Part shown: one piece after another, positions 7,078-16,177 of the stretch
Numbering within the stretch: position 1 is the first letter of the stretch
How the letters are laid out: each line of letters starts with the position of its first letter
DNA from: Pseudomonas baetica
GTDB lineage: Bacteria; Pseudomonadota; Gammaproteobacteria; Pseudomonadales; Pseudomonadaceae
NCBI RefSeq assembly: GCF_019733355.1
Contig: NZ_JAIHLQ010000006.1
Location: forward strand, 62,001 to 126,000
Reading direction: 5' to 3'
Length of the DNA stretch: 64,000 bases
Made by a program: the position numbers and the translations under genes
The notes under the pieces: generated by a model
Told to the model about the DNA's origin: nothing
Databases searched by the model: none
What the model saw: the letters and a program-made list of their open reading frames with translations, nothing else

Positions 7078-8391
7078 TCAGTCATCACCAATCAAGGTCG
7101 CTACTAGGATTGGTTGGTTGCTTCGGGCGGTGAACATCATCGTGACCGAAACCTTGCTATACAACCCTCCAAAATACTCATCAGCATTCACACCGGCGAG
7201 CCGCTGTTTCAAGGGTGTGGTGCTGGTAATATGTTTGGATAGAAGGTTTTCGAATGCATCGTGATCCGAGTCAATCCAAGCTTGCAGGTCGGTTCTCAAC
7301 TGGGCAATTGGCTTGAGCTTCTTACCCTTGGCCTTAACCCTTGGCAGATGCGTTCCAAGCACTTCTGTTTTCTTGATGGAATAGCTTAGAGCCACTGAGA
7401 GCAGCTTTACTCCGTTGGGTGCTGAGAGCTTCACAACCATCGTCGTGTCCGAGGACATTGCTCTGAGGTCTTCTGGCTTCACAGAAAGCTCAATCTGAAC
7501 GGTCTTGAATGGCGCAGGCAGGATTCCGCGAATCTTCATGCTCTGAGCTATCTTAGTTATCTGCCTCCCAGCCAGGCGAGCCCAGCCGACATGCTTCTGA
7601 TTGAGGACGCAAAGGCATCGAGAGCCCTTATCCAGCGGAGGCAGGATCTTGTTTCGCTTCTTCCAGCTAAGCAGGTCGACCCCGGGCTCAAACCGTAAGC
7701 ATGGTGATGCTTTGGTAGGGGTTACAGTGCCTAGATGGTTAATGCCAGACGGATGTGCGGACTTCACTGTCTCTTGGAGTTCAGCAAGGGCTGCCGTTTT
7801 CCTCGATCGCCTCTCACCCTCCAGGCGAAGCTCCTGAGCATTTAACCGTTCCGCATTTGCTCGTTTTGCATCAACTTCAATGGTGCGAAGTGACTCGTTG
7901 AACTGTTCGTATGCCTCCTTGCCGCGCTCTACATCCTCAGCCATCTGGTGGAACCAATCCCAGTCGACCTGAACTAGATCTGGATCAGTAGTCCATTCCC
8001 GCACCAAATTTCGTACTGACTCACATGTTTTGTCTCGAGCTGAACCGTCGAAACAGACACTCAGCTCCTTGTTCCGCCTCCCTCCCTGAGTCAGGTTTTG
8101 GCTCCCAAGGGTGACAAACTTATCCTCATCCATGATCACTTTTGCATGCAGCTTTGGCACTACGAAGACTTTACACTCCTTTTTGAGTAGCTGTTTGAAT
8201 GCATTCAGCTTTGACGCACCACTGAGAAAATCGCGGAGATCGAAGCGTGTATAGAACGTAGCTTTCTTGTTCGCGAGCAGCGTTAGAGTAGGGTTCTTCG
8301 TGATGTAGGGGGAGAGCACGGTAAGTTGAGACTGAGCACTGGTGATCTGTTGAATCCACCGCGGGGCCATCTTCGTTCGAATGCGGATCAT
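7078..8391 (-). CDS. phospholipase-D-like (HKD) nuclease family protein
   Basis: 437 residues from the ATG at 8391 (AGGGTAGG upstream). One HKD-type site is clear near residues 100-125: KLHAKVIM, then Asp/Asn residues and GSQNLTQGG. A single HKD is typical of nuclease members such as the Nuc/restriction-PLD type, which dimerise to complete the active site. A coiled region (about residues 160-215) and a roughly 200-residue C-terminal domain of unknown type follow. A role in DNA cleavage or plasmid defence is plausible but not shown. Confidence 0.8.
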   Translation of the reverse strand: MIRIRTKMAPRWIQQITSAQSQLTVLSPYITKNPTLTLLANKKATFYTRFDLRDFLSGASKLNAFKQLLKKECKVFVVPKLHAKVIMDEDKFVTLGSQNLTQGGRRNKELSVCFDGSARDKTCESVRNLVREWTTDPDLVQVDWDWFHQMAEDVERGKEAYEQFNESLRTIEVDAKRANAERLNAQELRLEGERRSRKTAALAELQETVKSAHPSGINHLGTVTPTKASPCLRFEPGVDLLSWKKRNKILPPLDKGSRCLCVLNQKHVGWARLAGRQITKIAQSMKIRGILPAPFKTVQIELSVKPEDLRAMSSDTTMVVKLSAPNGVKLLSVALSYSIKKTEVLGTHLPRVKAKGKKLKPIAQLRTDLQAWIDSDHDAFENLLSKHITSTTPLKQRLAGVNADEYFGGLYSKVSVTMMFTARSNQPILVATLIGDD

Positions 8392-8514
8392 CGGTCCTAC
8401 CCTGGAAAGCCGGAAATGTACGTTACGCCCAGTATATCGGCAGCTTAACTCTGTGGTCGCGTGCACATGCACCCCTTAAAATGCTCACCAGACTCCGTGA
8501 ATGGAAACGAATCA

Positions 8515-8946
8515 ATGGATGTTCACCACTTAGCACCACCAGAGCTGGCCAGCTTGGCAGCGAGCTCGAGGGAGATCTTTGAAGGCATTCTGGCTCAATC
8601 ACTGGGCCACCAGCGCACGCTTGGTACCTGTCTGTATGCGGCGGTGATGTGCGCGGCGGTAATCAACCGCTTTACGAGTTTCCAGGCCTCTGTGCGTGGG
8701 GGGGATGGTGATTCGGATGGCGGGCTCTACATCGACTGGGTTGGTCATGGTCACTATTGGGTGGAGGCGACAGCCGGCGATCAAGCCTTTGTTGTCGATG
8801 TCACTGCGGACCAGTTCGGGCTCCCCAAGGTAGTAGTGGCGCCCCTTGAAGATCTGCCAGCCAGGTACATACCTGGTGATCAGAAAGCAGTTGATGAACA
8901 TGCTGCTGATCTGATGCTTGAAATCCAGTCGGAACAAGCCGGGTAA
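8515..8946 (+). CDS. papain/transglutaminase-like fold protein (Cys-His-Asp)
   Basis: 143 residues from the ATG at 8515. A candidate catalytic triad is visible: Cys in RTLGTCLYAAVM (near residue 38), His in GHYWVEA, and Asp in VVDVTADQFG. This Cys-His-Asp order is that of transglutaminase-like and papain-fold enzymes and of their inactive relatives. The first gene of a plus-strand cluster running to 10772. Compare the similar arrangement at 55169-55852. Confidence 0.65.
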   Translation: MDVHHLAPPELASLAASSREIFEGILAQSLGHQRTLGTCLYAAVMCAAVINRFTSFQASVRGGDGDSDGGLYIDWVGHGHYWVEATAGDQAFVVDVTADQFGLPKVVVAPLEDLPARYIPGDQKAVDEHAADLMLEIQSEQAG

Positions 8947-9052
8947 TGCGATCGGTTTGTTTTGGTTACATGCTGTTGGCACGAGCATTCGTGCAGTTAT
9001 CCTTACTCTCACAGCCCCGAACGGGGTACTGATCACCTTCGGGAGCGTCATC

Positions 9053-9565
9053 GTGAAGAAAACTGATATTGGAGTCGGCCGGTTCTATACCGACGGCAAA
9101 GCGGGTCTGCGTGAAGTCCTTGCCGAGGGGCCGCAATTCAAGCTGTACGAAGCGGTCGCAGATGAAGACTGCCTCCGTTATAAGCCCCATGTGAGTTCGG
9201 GCGGCATTCCTGCTGGGACCGAAAGCAACACCACTCGAGTTTCATTTGCCGCCTGGGCCAAGTCCGAAGTCCTCCCGGATGATGTAGGCCAGTGGCTTAT
9301 CAATCACCAGTCGATTTCCATCGCTAAGAAGCTATCACCGGGGCAGCGAGCCTTCCTCGCGACGTTTGATCGTGATCTAAACCTGACAAGCAGTATTAGT
9401 TGCCAGCGTGGTGAATTCCGCTCTGCCAAGTCTTGCCGGGAGAAAGGGTTGATCGCTGAAATGCCTGAGTCATTGGCTAAGGATATGGATCATTTCGATC
9501 TCATCTTCACCGCCCTCGGCCTGGCCGTTCTAAAGCGGGTCCTTGAGGACCCCGCGTACGCCTGA
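9053..9565 (+). CDS. hypothetical protein, 170 aa
   Basis: Start at the GTG at 9053, behind CGGGAGCGTC; the open frame extends 45 codons upstream without a ribosome site. Begins KKTDIGVGRFYTDGKAGLREVL. Two Cys residues (ISCQRGEFRSAKSCREKG) could pair or bind metal. C-terminal helix (LIFTALGLAVLKRVL). Not recognised. Confidence 0.65.
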   Translation: MKKTDIGVGRFYTDGKAGLREVLAEGPQFKLYEAVADEDCLRYKPHVSSGGIPAGTESNTTRVSFAAWAKSEVLPDDVGQWLINHQSISIAKKLSPGQRAFLATFDRDLNLTSSISCQRGEFRSAKSCREKGLIAEMPESLAKDMDHFDLIFTALGLAVLKRVLEDPAYA

Positions 9566-9589
9566 GATGATCTGCATAGGAGCCGGACA

Positions 9590-10480
9590 ATGGATTCCAA
9601 ACGAAAGGGAAAGCAAACGCTGATCAGGTTTTGTGTCCTCGCTATATCAATTGTTGTAGCGCCGGCCGCCACTGCAGGTGACCCTGTTCAGTGTAAAAAG
9701 GTGGGAGGCAGCATTGTCGTAACGGCAACATCTGATGGGAGTGTGTACGCTATCAATGGCAGCGCGCGGACTATGGCGGCCGCCCAGGGCTGGAAGGATG
9801 GGAAAGAGCGTTACGAGCCGTCTGAACTGCTTTCGCTGCTTCAGCAGGGGGTTAAGAGCTGCTCAAGCACAGGCTCCACCTCTACCGCTGTTCCGGAATT
9901 ATCGATTCACTCTGCTAAAGTCGATTCATCTCCTGCTCCCGTCGAAGCCTCAGGTCCCAAAACTTCCAGCTCGTTTAGCCGAGAAGGGTTTTCCAAGGCA
10001 GCAAGCAACGGCGACATACCAACGCTCAAAGAGTATGTCGACGGCGGCTATGCTGTTGATACTCCTGGGCCAGACATGCCTTGGCTCAATCAGAAGGGGA
10101 ATCCTGTGATCGCCGCCGCTGCGGCAGCCAAGAAGTGCGCTGCCGTCGATTATCTTCTCTCAGCAGGAGCGAAACCTGACTTCAAGGGCATTAAGTACGG
10201 TTGGACCCCAATCGCGCATGCAGCCCAGGCCGGTGCTACCGACTGCGTCCGTTCTTTGCTTGCTGCTGGCGCGCGGCCAGATGTGGCATTAGAGCGGGGA
10301 GGAGATACGCCACTCATCATGGCGGCTTACCAGGGTCACTTCGACGTAGTGAAACTACTCGTAGAGCACGGTGCTAGCCTCAGCACCAAGAATAATGACG
10401 GCGACACCGCATATCGCGCAGCCGTCGTGGGTGGGAGCAATTCAATTGCTCAGTATCTGAAATCCAAGGGTGGGAAGTGA
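9590..10480 (+). CDS. exported ankyrin-repeat protein
   Basis: 296 residues, AGGAGCCGGACA upstream. A signal peptide (basic start, FCVLAISIVVAPAATAG) is followed by a short Cys-bounded domain (VQCKKVG to VKSCSS) resembling DUF4124-type N-terminal regions. A Ser/Pro-rich linker then leads to about four ankyrin repeats (residues 130-290, e.g. GDTPLIMAAYQGHFDVVKLLVEHGA). It is likely a periplasmic protein-interaction module. Targets unknown. Confidence 0.85.
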   Translation: MDSKRKGKQTLIRFCVLAISIVVAPAATAGDPVQCKKVGGSIVVTATSDGSVYAINGSARTMAAAQGWKDGKERYEPSELLSLLQQGVKSCSSTGSTSTAVPELSIHSAKVDSSPAPVEASGPKTSSSFSREGFSKAASNGDIPTLKEYVDGGYAVDTPGPDMPWLNQKGNPVIAAAAAAKKCAAVDYLLSAGAKPDFKGIKYGWTPIAHAAQAGATDCVRSLLAAGARPDVALERGGDTPLIMAAYQGHFDVVKLLVEHGASLSTKNNDGDTAYRAAVVGGSNSIAQYLKSKGGK

Positions 10481-10484
10481 AAAG

Positions 10485-10772
10485 ATGACGACCGCGAGCA
10501 AGCATGAACTGGAGCCATACTGGGGGATCGTAGGTGCTGGCTTGGCCAGCCGGCGAGCAATGCCGGGAGCGATGAACATCAGCCCTGAGCACAAGGCCCC
10601 GCAATATGTTGTAACGCTATGCGAGGCTCTTCTCGCGCAGTTTCACTCTGCGGGTGCAAATGACGTAACACTGAAGGATTTGACCCGCTTGGAGCGTACT
10701 TGCACCGGCGTTGATTACCAGCACAAGCTCGCCCTGCGGTGCTTGCAGCTTGAGCGCCCGGTTGCGGCTTAG
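10485..10772 (+). CDS. hypothetical protein, 95 aa
   Basis: Start at 10485, only 4 bases after the ankyrin gene stop, so it is probably in the same operon. Contains a helical C-terminal half (LCEALLAQFHSAGANDVTLKDL). It converges on, and overlaps by 4 bases, the gene at 10769-11227. Not recognised. Confidence 0.65.
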   Translation: MTTASKHELEPYWGIVGAGLASRRAMPGAMNISPEHKAPQYVVTLCEALLAQFHSAGANDVTLKDLTRLERTCTGVDYQHKLALRCLQLERPVAA

Positions 10773-11227
10773 CTCGGCTGGGAGCTTTCGTAGTTTTCAA
10801 TCCAGTCTTCCAGACCCTTGGCCAGGGTCTGAAGACGTTGGGCTGGCTGGATTTCAGTGAACACTGGTCGAGCTAGCCAAGCCTCGAGCTCCACGATGAT
10901 CTCGTCTATCTGTTCTTCCCCGCCCCAGTCGCAGTCCTGGTATTTCTGCTTTGTGAAGCAGAACCATTGCACATCGTCATCAGACTGCAATGGGGAGTAG
11001 TGCTCGAGCATTACGGTTTCGATCTTGCCTGCCAGCGTGACAACGCCAACTTTCATGGTTTCGCTGACTGATGCCAGGGTGCCTAGCGGCATACTGAGCA
11101 ATCGGTCGCCAATCAGAAAAGCCAGCTCCTGCATGCGGTTCAGGTGGGCGTCGTACACAGGAAACAGTTGCGGCGGCTGACCTGGGCGATAGATGCCAGT
11201 CGTTGTCAGGGCTTTGTTCATTTGCAT
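10769..11227 (-). CDS. hypothetical protein, 152 aa
   Basis: Start at 11227 (an in-frame ATG two codons later is equally possible). Two helical regions (HLNRMQELAFLIGDRLLSMPL and the Trp-containing C-terminus QTLAKGLEDWIENYE) surround an acidic DDDVQWFCFTKQ segment. Not recognised. Promoter at 11252-11287 gives a 25-nt leader. Confidence 0.7.
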   Translation of the reverse strand: MQMNKALTTTGIYRPGQPPQLFPVYDAHLNRMQELAFLIGDRLLSMPLGTLASVSETMKVGVVTLAGKIETVMLEHYSPLQSDDDVQWFCFTKQKYQDCDWGGEEQIDEIIVELEAWLARPVFTEIQPAQRLQTLAKGLEDWIENYESSQPS

Positions 11228-11251
11228 GGTGGCTTCATCAATGGCTTAGAG

Positions 11252-11287
11252 ATGAGCCATCGTAGATCTCGTTATGGCGTGCCAGAA
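11252..11287 (-). promoter_or_regulatory. TTCTGGCAC-type promoter
   Basis: Exact TTCTGGCACG at 11287-11278, ACGATG at 25-30, CTCATC initiator with +1 near 11253. Confidence 0.7.
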
Positions 11288-11317
11288 GCCAAGCGCCGGC
11301 TTCTGGTTTGCTGAGGA

Positions 11318-11695
11318 TCACTCGACGGTTGCCTCCCTGAGCTTATCGAGGACGTCTGGATAATTTGAGTGCAGCTCTGGCCAGCCAGTGCCGGGGTTGA
11401 GTGCCTCTGCTGGGAGCTTACCCGTGCTAACGAGGTATCGAATGCGAGGGTGGGCATGCCCTACCTTGGCCAACCAACCGGCACAGGCGAATTCCTCTCC
11501 CACACGGCTTTGGTGACATGCGAATATCGGGTCGAGATAGCTTGGACCCATCCCATTGATGTCCGGGCTGCAGTTTCTCAGCCGCTCAGCCTTCTCCAGA
11601 TCAAAATTGGGAATGTCTGAGGCTTCTTGATTCACTCGCCAAGGACAAGAGCCGCAGGGTTTATTGAGAGGGTTCAGCGCGCAAGAGCTGGACAT
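11318..11695 (-). CDS. DUF6283 family protein
   Basis: 125 residues, AGGTGAAC upstream. Recognised from CGSCPWRVNQEASDIPNF near the start, the ERLRNC segment, IFACHQSRVGEEFACAGWL and a closing basic region. Four or more conserved Cys plus a His suggest a zinc or iron-sulfur site. Function of the family is unknown; it is common in actinophages and on plasmids. Confidence 0.8.
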   Translation of the reverse strand: MSSSCALNPLNKPCGSCPWRVNQEASDIPNFDLEKAERLRNCSPDINGMGPSYLDPIFACHQSRVGEEFACAGWLAKVGHAHPRIRYLVSTGKLPAEALNPGTGWPELHSNYPDVLDKLREATVE

Positions 11696-11843
11696 GGGTG
11701 TTCACCTTGATCTGGGCGGTACAGAGAGCATTATTATGCCTGAGCTGTGAATCGGCACCCTAGCTCAGGGGTTAAACACGGCGGCGGCCGGTTGAGCTGC
11801 TCCATCTGGTTTGCCCGCGATGGAGTAGCTTTGGCTTTGGGAG

Positions 11844-12830
11844 TTAGTTGGTGGCGACTGCTGGCAGCGAATCCCCGGTCGCAGTGCGATGGGCATTGCG
11901 TAAGTTGGCCAGCGCAGTGAACAGAGCTTGCAGGTCGCCGCCGAGTTTCAGCTGCAATGTTACTTCGCCGGGTGTGTCGCCCATCATCGGCAGCTCTTTC
12001 TCAAGTGCATCTGCGAGAGTGAGCAGCACAGGGACAGACGCATCGAGATCTTTGCGGCTGAAAAGGGGCGAGGGCGCCGAAGTGTTCTTGGGTGTGATCT
12101 TCTTGTGGCCGTTTTCGCGTGCTTTGGCCAGTTGATTTTGCATGTGAACTACGGTGTCCGCCCCTTTCATCTGGCACTTGAGATCTTCGTTGATCGCGCG
12201 CTTAACCGATACCTGTCCGGCCACAACCATTTGTTTTACTTCAGCCGGTACACGGTCGAAGTCCAGCATGGTGCGCACATGGCTCTCCTTGACGTGGAGA
12301 CGGGTGGCAATCTCAGGGACGGTCATCTTGAGCTCAATCAGTTCGCGATACGAGTTGCCCAACTCCACAGGCTTCATGGCCACCTGACGGTTAGAGTTCA
12401 GCTGGCGGATGATGATCGACGCAGGGTCCGCATCGGTTTCCATAACCCACACCTGCTTGATGGTGCAGCCCTCGGAGATGGCAAGCATCAGGCCAGCGTA
12501 TCGAGTGATGCCGGTCACCACTCGAAGCTTGCCGCTTTCTGGTACCACAGTCATAGGATCGACGTGGTCGCCAGCCTTGTAAGCATTGGCGAAGCTACGG
12601 ATCTGGTCCGGATCCAAGGATTCACGACGGGAGTCGGACATGTAGCAAACCAAGAGAGCGACGGGTAGTGCAAACGCGTTGTTGCGTTTCGGGGCGAAAT
12701 CGAGCCCGAGTTGTTGGTTCTTGATCAGGGTCTGGGTTACGTCGTGAAACTTGCGAAGTGAGTTGCACGCGGCAAGAGAGTCTATTGCTTGAGCGGTGAT
12801 CAGGCCTGCTGCGATATTGGAAGTAGTCAT
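11844..12830 (-). CDS. ParB/Spo0J-like nuclease or DNA-binding protein
   Basis: 328 residues. An N-terminal ParB-type domain (PDQIRSFANAYKAGDHVDPM, then VVTGITRYAGLMLA as a degenerate GxRRxxA box, then RQLNSNRQ) is followed by a helix-turn-helix (MTVPEIATRLHVKESHVRTML) and a C-terminal region. No partner ParA is adjacent, so this is more likely a stand-alone ParB-like protein of the type found in conjugative plasmid leading regions than a partition protein. Promoter at 12853-12888. Confidence 0.8.
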   Translation of the reverse strand: MTTSNIAAGLITAQAIDSLAACNSLRKFHDVTQTLIKNQQLGLDFAPKRNNAFALPVALLVCYMSDSRRESLDPDQIRSFANAYKAGDHVDPMTVVPESGKLRVVTGITRYAGLMLAISEGCTIKQVWVMETDADPASIIIRQLNSNRQVAMKPVELGNSYRELIELKMTVPEIATRLHVKESHVRTMLDFDRVPAEVKQMVVAGQVSVKRAINEDLKCQMKGADTVVHMQNQLAKARENGHKKITPKNTSAPSPLFSRKDLDASVPVLLTLADALEKELPMMGDTPGEVTLQLKLGGDLQALFTALANLRNAHRTATGDSLPAVATN

Positions 12831-12852
12831 GAATGTTGCTCCTTTAAGTAGA

Positions 12853-12888
12853 TGAGCTCAGTTTCATGTTGATTTCTGTGTGCCAGAA
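12853..12888 (-). promoter_or_regulatory. TTCTGGCAC-type promoter
   Basis: Exact TTCTGGCACA at 12888-12879, AAACTG at 25-30, CTCATC at 33-38, +1 near 12853; leader 23 nt to the ParB-like gene. Confidence 0.75.
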
Positions 12889-13127
12889 CCACCCTCCTTA
12901 AAAATCATTTCTTGTTTCTAAGCTCCTAGGAAGGAAAGGAATAAGAGCTCAATTAGGGAGGATCGGGGACTATTTCCAAGGCTTAAAATTTGTTTAGGGG
13001 TCGTGGTCTCGCCTGTCTACCTACCTGAACCGCCTAGCTATGCCATTGGGGTAGCCAATTCCAGAGTTGAATGTAGGGCTGCGCGGGTTAGGATGTGTGT
13101 ACACCAACTCGTATCAAGTCCGTTCAC

Positions 13128-14117
13128 ATGACCGACCATCCTGTATTGAACCTCACCGCCATGGCCAAAAGCCTTGAGGTTGCAGCGCTACAAGATTCAC
13201 GCTCACTCTCAGCAGACTGGGTTACACGGGCTATTGAAAGACTGGCTAAGGAAGCGGGTCTCCTTGAGAGGCTAGTGACTGATGCCGCAGGGGACGTGTC
13301 CGGACCATTGACCCTGATATTCGCGATTCAACTCAAGCTTGCACCTCTGATCGGAGCAAAGATCGGGGTGGCCTGCACGAAGGGACATCTGGGAAGGTGG
13401 GAGTTCGTGGATATGCCCAACTTAAACGAGCAGTTTTTGACCGTGCGCGAGATCGCCGTAGGGGCGATCGGAACCCTTGATCGGGACTCAATGGAGCGTT
13501 TCGGGTACCGAGTGACTGACGTATTCAAGCAGGTTGTCGCCACCGGCGAAGACCAGCACCAAGCAAATGCCCGGGTTTATGCTGAGAAGGTAGGCTTGCA
13601 TCAAGCTGGTGAGGCCCCTGACCGAGAACAACCTGCAGCTCCGGGCGCCCCGACAGCTATCGACCTGACGGAGGCCTGCGCAGTCCTTCAAGCCGATTTT
13701 GCTCGTGACGGGCTCGATGTCCATAGCCAAGATCTCATGAAGATCTTCTTGGATGAAGTGCGGGCCCTTAACTTGGGCAGTCAGGTTGCAACCCTTCCAG
13801 ATGGCCACGTCTACTGCGACCTGTCACTGCTGTATCTCGCGCATGCCAAATGGGTAGGAATAATTGCACAGACTTTGGAACTGGCATTGTCCGAGGACCT
13901 TGAGTCAATCACGGTCGCACCAGCTGCGACGCAGACCCTAAAAAGCCTCAAGGGCCTTGGGTATTTGCGAATCCGGGTGATGGAGGCTGAGACCTCAAAT
14001 AAACGAGGCTTTGGCGTACTGGAGCCTATATTTGAGTCAGCTCGAACAGGTGAGTCGATGGAGCAGGCGAGGGTCAGGCTGCACCACCAGAGCCTGGGTC
14101 TTCGTCCGGTGAAGTAG
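13128..14117 (+). CDS. hypothetical protein, 329 aa
   Basis: Start uncertain: ATG at 13128 or GTG at 13095 with GGTTAGGA upstream. Mixed alpha/beta protein with a Pro/Ala-rich hinge near its middle (HQAGEAPDREQPAAPGAPTA) separating two domains. No catalytic motif recognised. The 264 bases between the divergent ParB-like start and 13095 hold only that gene's promoter. Confidence 0.65.
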   Translation: MTDHPVLNLTAMAKSLEVAALQDSRSLSADWVTRAIERLAKEAGLLERLVTDAAGDVSGPLTLIFAIQLKLAPLIGAKIGVACTKGHLGRWEFVDMPNLNEQFLTVREIAVGAIGTLDRDSMERFGYRVTDVFKQVVATGEDQHQANARVYAEKVGLHQAGEAPDREQPAAPGAPTAIDLTEACAVLQADFARDGLDVHSQDLMKIFLDEVRALNLGSQVATLPDGHVYCDLSLLYLAHAKWVGIIAQTLELALSEDLESITVAPAATQTLKSLKGLGYLRIRVMEAETSNKRGFGVLEPIFESARTGESMEQARVRLHHQSLGLRPVK

Positions 14118-14143
14118 CACCGCTCAGACCCAGGGCAAAAAAA

Positions 14144-14611
14144 GTGAAGTTTTTGTTAGGCCAGTTTGAGGTGCATGAATCAGGTTTGAAACATAAGCTC
14201 GGCGTTCAATTTCCCTTTGCGTGCCGGCTAATGACTACCGCAGCGGTCGGGCTCCTCGCCCAAACTACCAAATCGCGACGCACATGCCTGTGGCTTGTGC
14301 TCGCAACGCTGGGCACAACTGTTGCCAGCTCACTGATCAGCGATTTCGAAGACAGCATCATGCTCGGGATAGCTGCAACCGTCCTGCTGTTGGTCGTGAA
14401 CTGTCTACCCTGGAGCTTCAAAATCCACGGAGACACACCCGTTGAACTTCTGTACCTGTCCGACTATTTCAAGCCCGTGTTGATAGCACTTACCGTAGTG
14501 GTAGCTCTTGCATCTATGGGGGGAGGTAGTGACACCTGGAGCGCCATCTCATCGCTTCTGATGGTGAGCACCGCACTGTTACCTTTGCGCAAAAAGCTTC
14601 TACGAGCCTGA
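14144..14611 (+). CDS. small integral membrane protein
   Basis: 155 residues from a GTG at 14144, or 126 from the ATG at 14230. Three to four hydrophobic segments (WLVLATLGTTVASSLI, IMLGIAATVLLLVVNCL, VLIALTVVVALASMGG, AISSLLMVSTALLPL). Basic C-terminus (RKKLLRA) suggests a cytoplasmic tail. Not recognised; 26 bases downstream of the previous gene. Confidence 0.6.
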   Translation: MKFLLGQFEVHESGLKHKLGVQFPFACRLMTTAAVGLLAQTTKSRRTCLWLVLATLGTTVASSLISDFEDSIMLGIAATVLLLVVNCLPWSFKIHGDTPVELLYLSDYFKPVLIALTVVVALASMGGGSDTWSAISSLLMVSTALLPLRKKLLRA

Positions 14612-14632
14612 ACGCTAACCCTGGGCCGGCAT

Positions 14633-15130
14633 TCAGCTGAGTTTTGAGCGCCAGGCCGGCCCCGCTTCGGCAAGTTTGGCCGCCTCATCAAGGCTCCCGC
14701 TGCAACCCCACCAGGTAGATCTGTCCCACGCTCCGCCATCAAGGCATCTGACGTCATAACGAACACCATCCGGGAATTCAGCAAACCAGCGAAGTTTTTC
14801 CGCCTGGATCTTGGCCTCAAGCTCATCATCGGAAATAACGTAGTCGTTTGCCTGCTCGCGATGCTGGGCCTGAATGGATTTGATGATCTCAACGCAGCAT
14901 TCCCAGTCACGGGAGATGATGAAGGGCAGGTCCCACCAATGCTCCGTCTCAAGCGACTCGCGGTCCTCATTTGGAGTTTGGTCAAAGCACCGACGCAATG
15001 TGGGATTTAGGGGAAACCGCCCTGCGACCAGTTCTTGTTTTTCGGGCCAATGTACTGGCTGGTATGTGTCGACCTCGACAAATTCATCTAGGAAGAGGAT
15101 TTTCCGGGTACGTTCGGCCGGCTTGGTCAT
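14633..15130 (-). CDS. hypothetical protein, 165 aa
   Basis: Start at 15130. Trp-rich soluble protein. The C-terminal DGVRYDVRCLDGGAWDRSTWWG stretch looks conserved and beta-rich, followed by a helix (LDEAAKLAEAGPAW). Not recognised. A poor version of the window's promoter lies at 15163-15198. Confidence 0.65.
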   Translation of the reverse strand: MTKPAERTRKILFLDEFVEVDTYQPVHWPEKQELVAGRFPLNPTLRRCFDQTPNEDRESLETEHWWDLPFIISRDWECCVEIIKSIQAQHREQANDYVISDDELEAKIQAEKLRWFAEFPDGVRYDVRCLDGGAWDRSTWWGCSGSLDEAAKLAEAGPAWRSKLS

Positions 15131-15162
15131 TGTAGGGCCTCTGATTGGGGATGCGTTGAGGA

Positions 15163-15198
15163 TAGCTATCCTAATGATAACCCCGCGGTGTGCCACCA
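15163..15198 (-). promoter_or_regulatory. possible TTCTGGCAC-type promoter (weak)
   Basis: TGGTGGCACA at 15198-15189, but no correctly spaced -10 or CATC initiator; a TATCAT lies too close. Included for position upstream of 15130 only. Confidence 0.25.
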
Positions 15199-15312
15199 GA
15201 ACGAGCTCACCGCCTGGCAGTTTCTTGGCGAATGGTTAGCTCGGTCTGAATTTCGACCCCACACTATGGGGTGCACCGTCACAAATCCGTCGGTAGGATC
15301 TCGTTAGTTGCC

Positions 15313-15951
15313 TTACTTCGGCTTGGCTTCTGCTTTGAGCTTATCGCCTGGATACAAGCGCATGAACTCCATGGACTGCTCTGGGGTGGCGCGTAGCCAG
15401 TCGTTGATCAGCCCGTTAGGAAGGATGACAACACTTCGTTTCTCATCGTCGGGTTTGTGGTACTGGTTCATGAAGTGATTTTGTGCGTTCACCGTCAGCA
15501 TTGTGAAGCTGAGTAGCCGGCCTTCAGGGCTGTGCCATTCATCCCATAAGCCTGCGATCGCCATGACCCCTTCATCAGAGCGGGTAATTCGGGTGGGCAC
15601 TGCTTTGCCGCTTCTCCAATCGGGTTCGTAGATCCCCGAGGCAAGGATCACGCAGTGTTGCCCTTTCTTCCAGGCATCACGGAAGGAAGGTTTGCTGCTG
15701 ACCGTTTCAGATCTGGCGTTGTAAGTTCGTCGTCCAAGATTCCGGTCTTTAGACCAAAAGGGGAGGAGACCAAACTGGCCAACTTGGGCTTCGAGTTCTG
15801 ACTGATCATCATCGGTTGCTTCGCTGCCACGAAGTCGGATGAAGGGACCAAGGTAAGTAGGCCATAGGTCATGTTGGTATGGTTCTGTAGGGGCGACCCC
15901 GAAGCCTGCAAGAAGGCGGTCTTCAGTTGGGGCTTCGTAGTGTGAGCACAT
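15313..15951 (-). CDS. yedK-like: SRAP-domain abasic-site processing protein (YedK/HMCES-like)
   Basis: 212 residues. Start fixed at the ATG at 15951 because SRAP proteins need Cys as residue 2, exposed after Met removal (MCSHYE). Other active-site elements are visible: Asn in TYNARSETV, Glu in SGIYEPDW, and His in NQYHKPDDEKRSVV. SRAP proteins form a thiazolidine DNA-protein crosslink with abasic sites in single-stranded DNA, protecting them during replication. A plasmid copy would suit DNA entering as a single strand; that link is inference. Confidence 0.9.
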   Translation of the reverse strand: MCSHYEAPTEDRLLAGFGVAPTEPYQHDLWPTYLGPFIRLRGSEATDDDQSELEAQVGQFGLLPFWSKDRNLGRRTYNARSETVSSKPSFRDAWKKGQHCVILASGIYEPDWRSGKAVPTRITRSDEGVMAIAGLWDEWHSPEGRLLSFTMLTVNAQNHFMNQYHKPDDEKRSVVILPNGLINDWLRATPEQSMEFMRLYPGDKLKAEAKPK

Positions 15952-16177
15952 AGTCAGTCTCCAAAGAGTTGCGTCACAGGATAGACCGCAAGCGACATGT
16001 TGTGTCGCGGGGCGAGGGTAGGGCCACACAGGGATCGGCCAACTGAATACCGGAAATGGGATGTGAATTTCTCAGCCGGATACATAGTGCATCTGATTGC
16101 CGCCTGTCCAAAAGGTGTGACCCACCCTCTCTGGATAGGGTCAGCAGATGTAGATCCGATTTTTGTAAGGAGTACAG

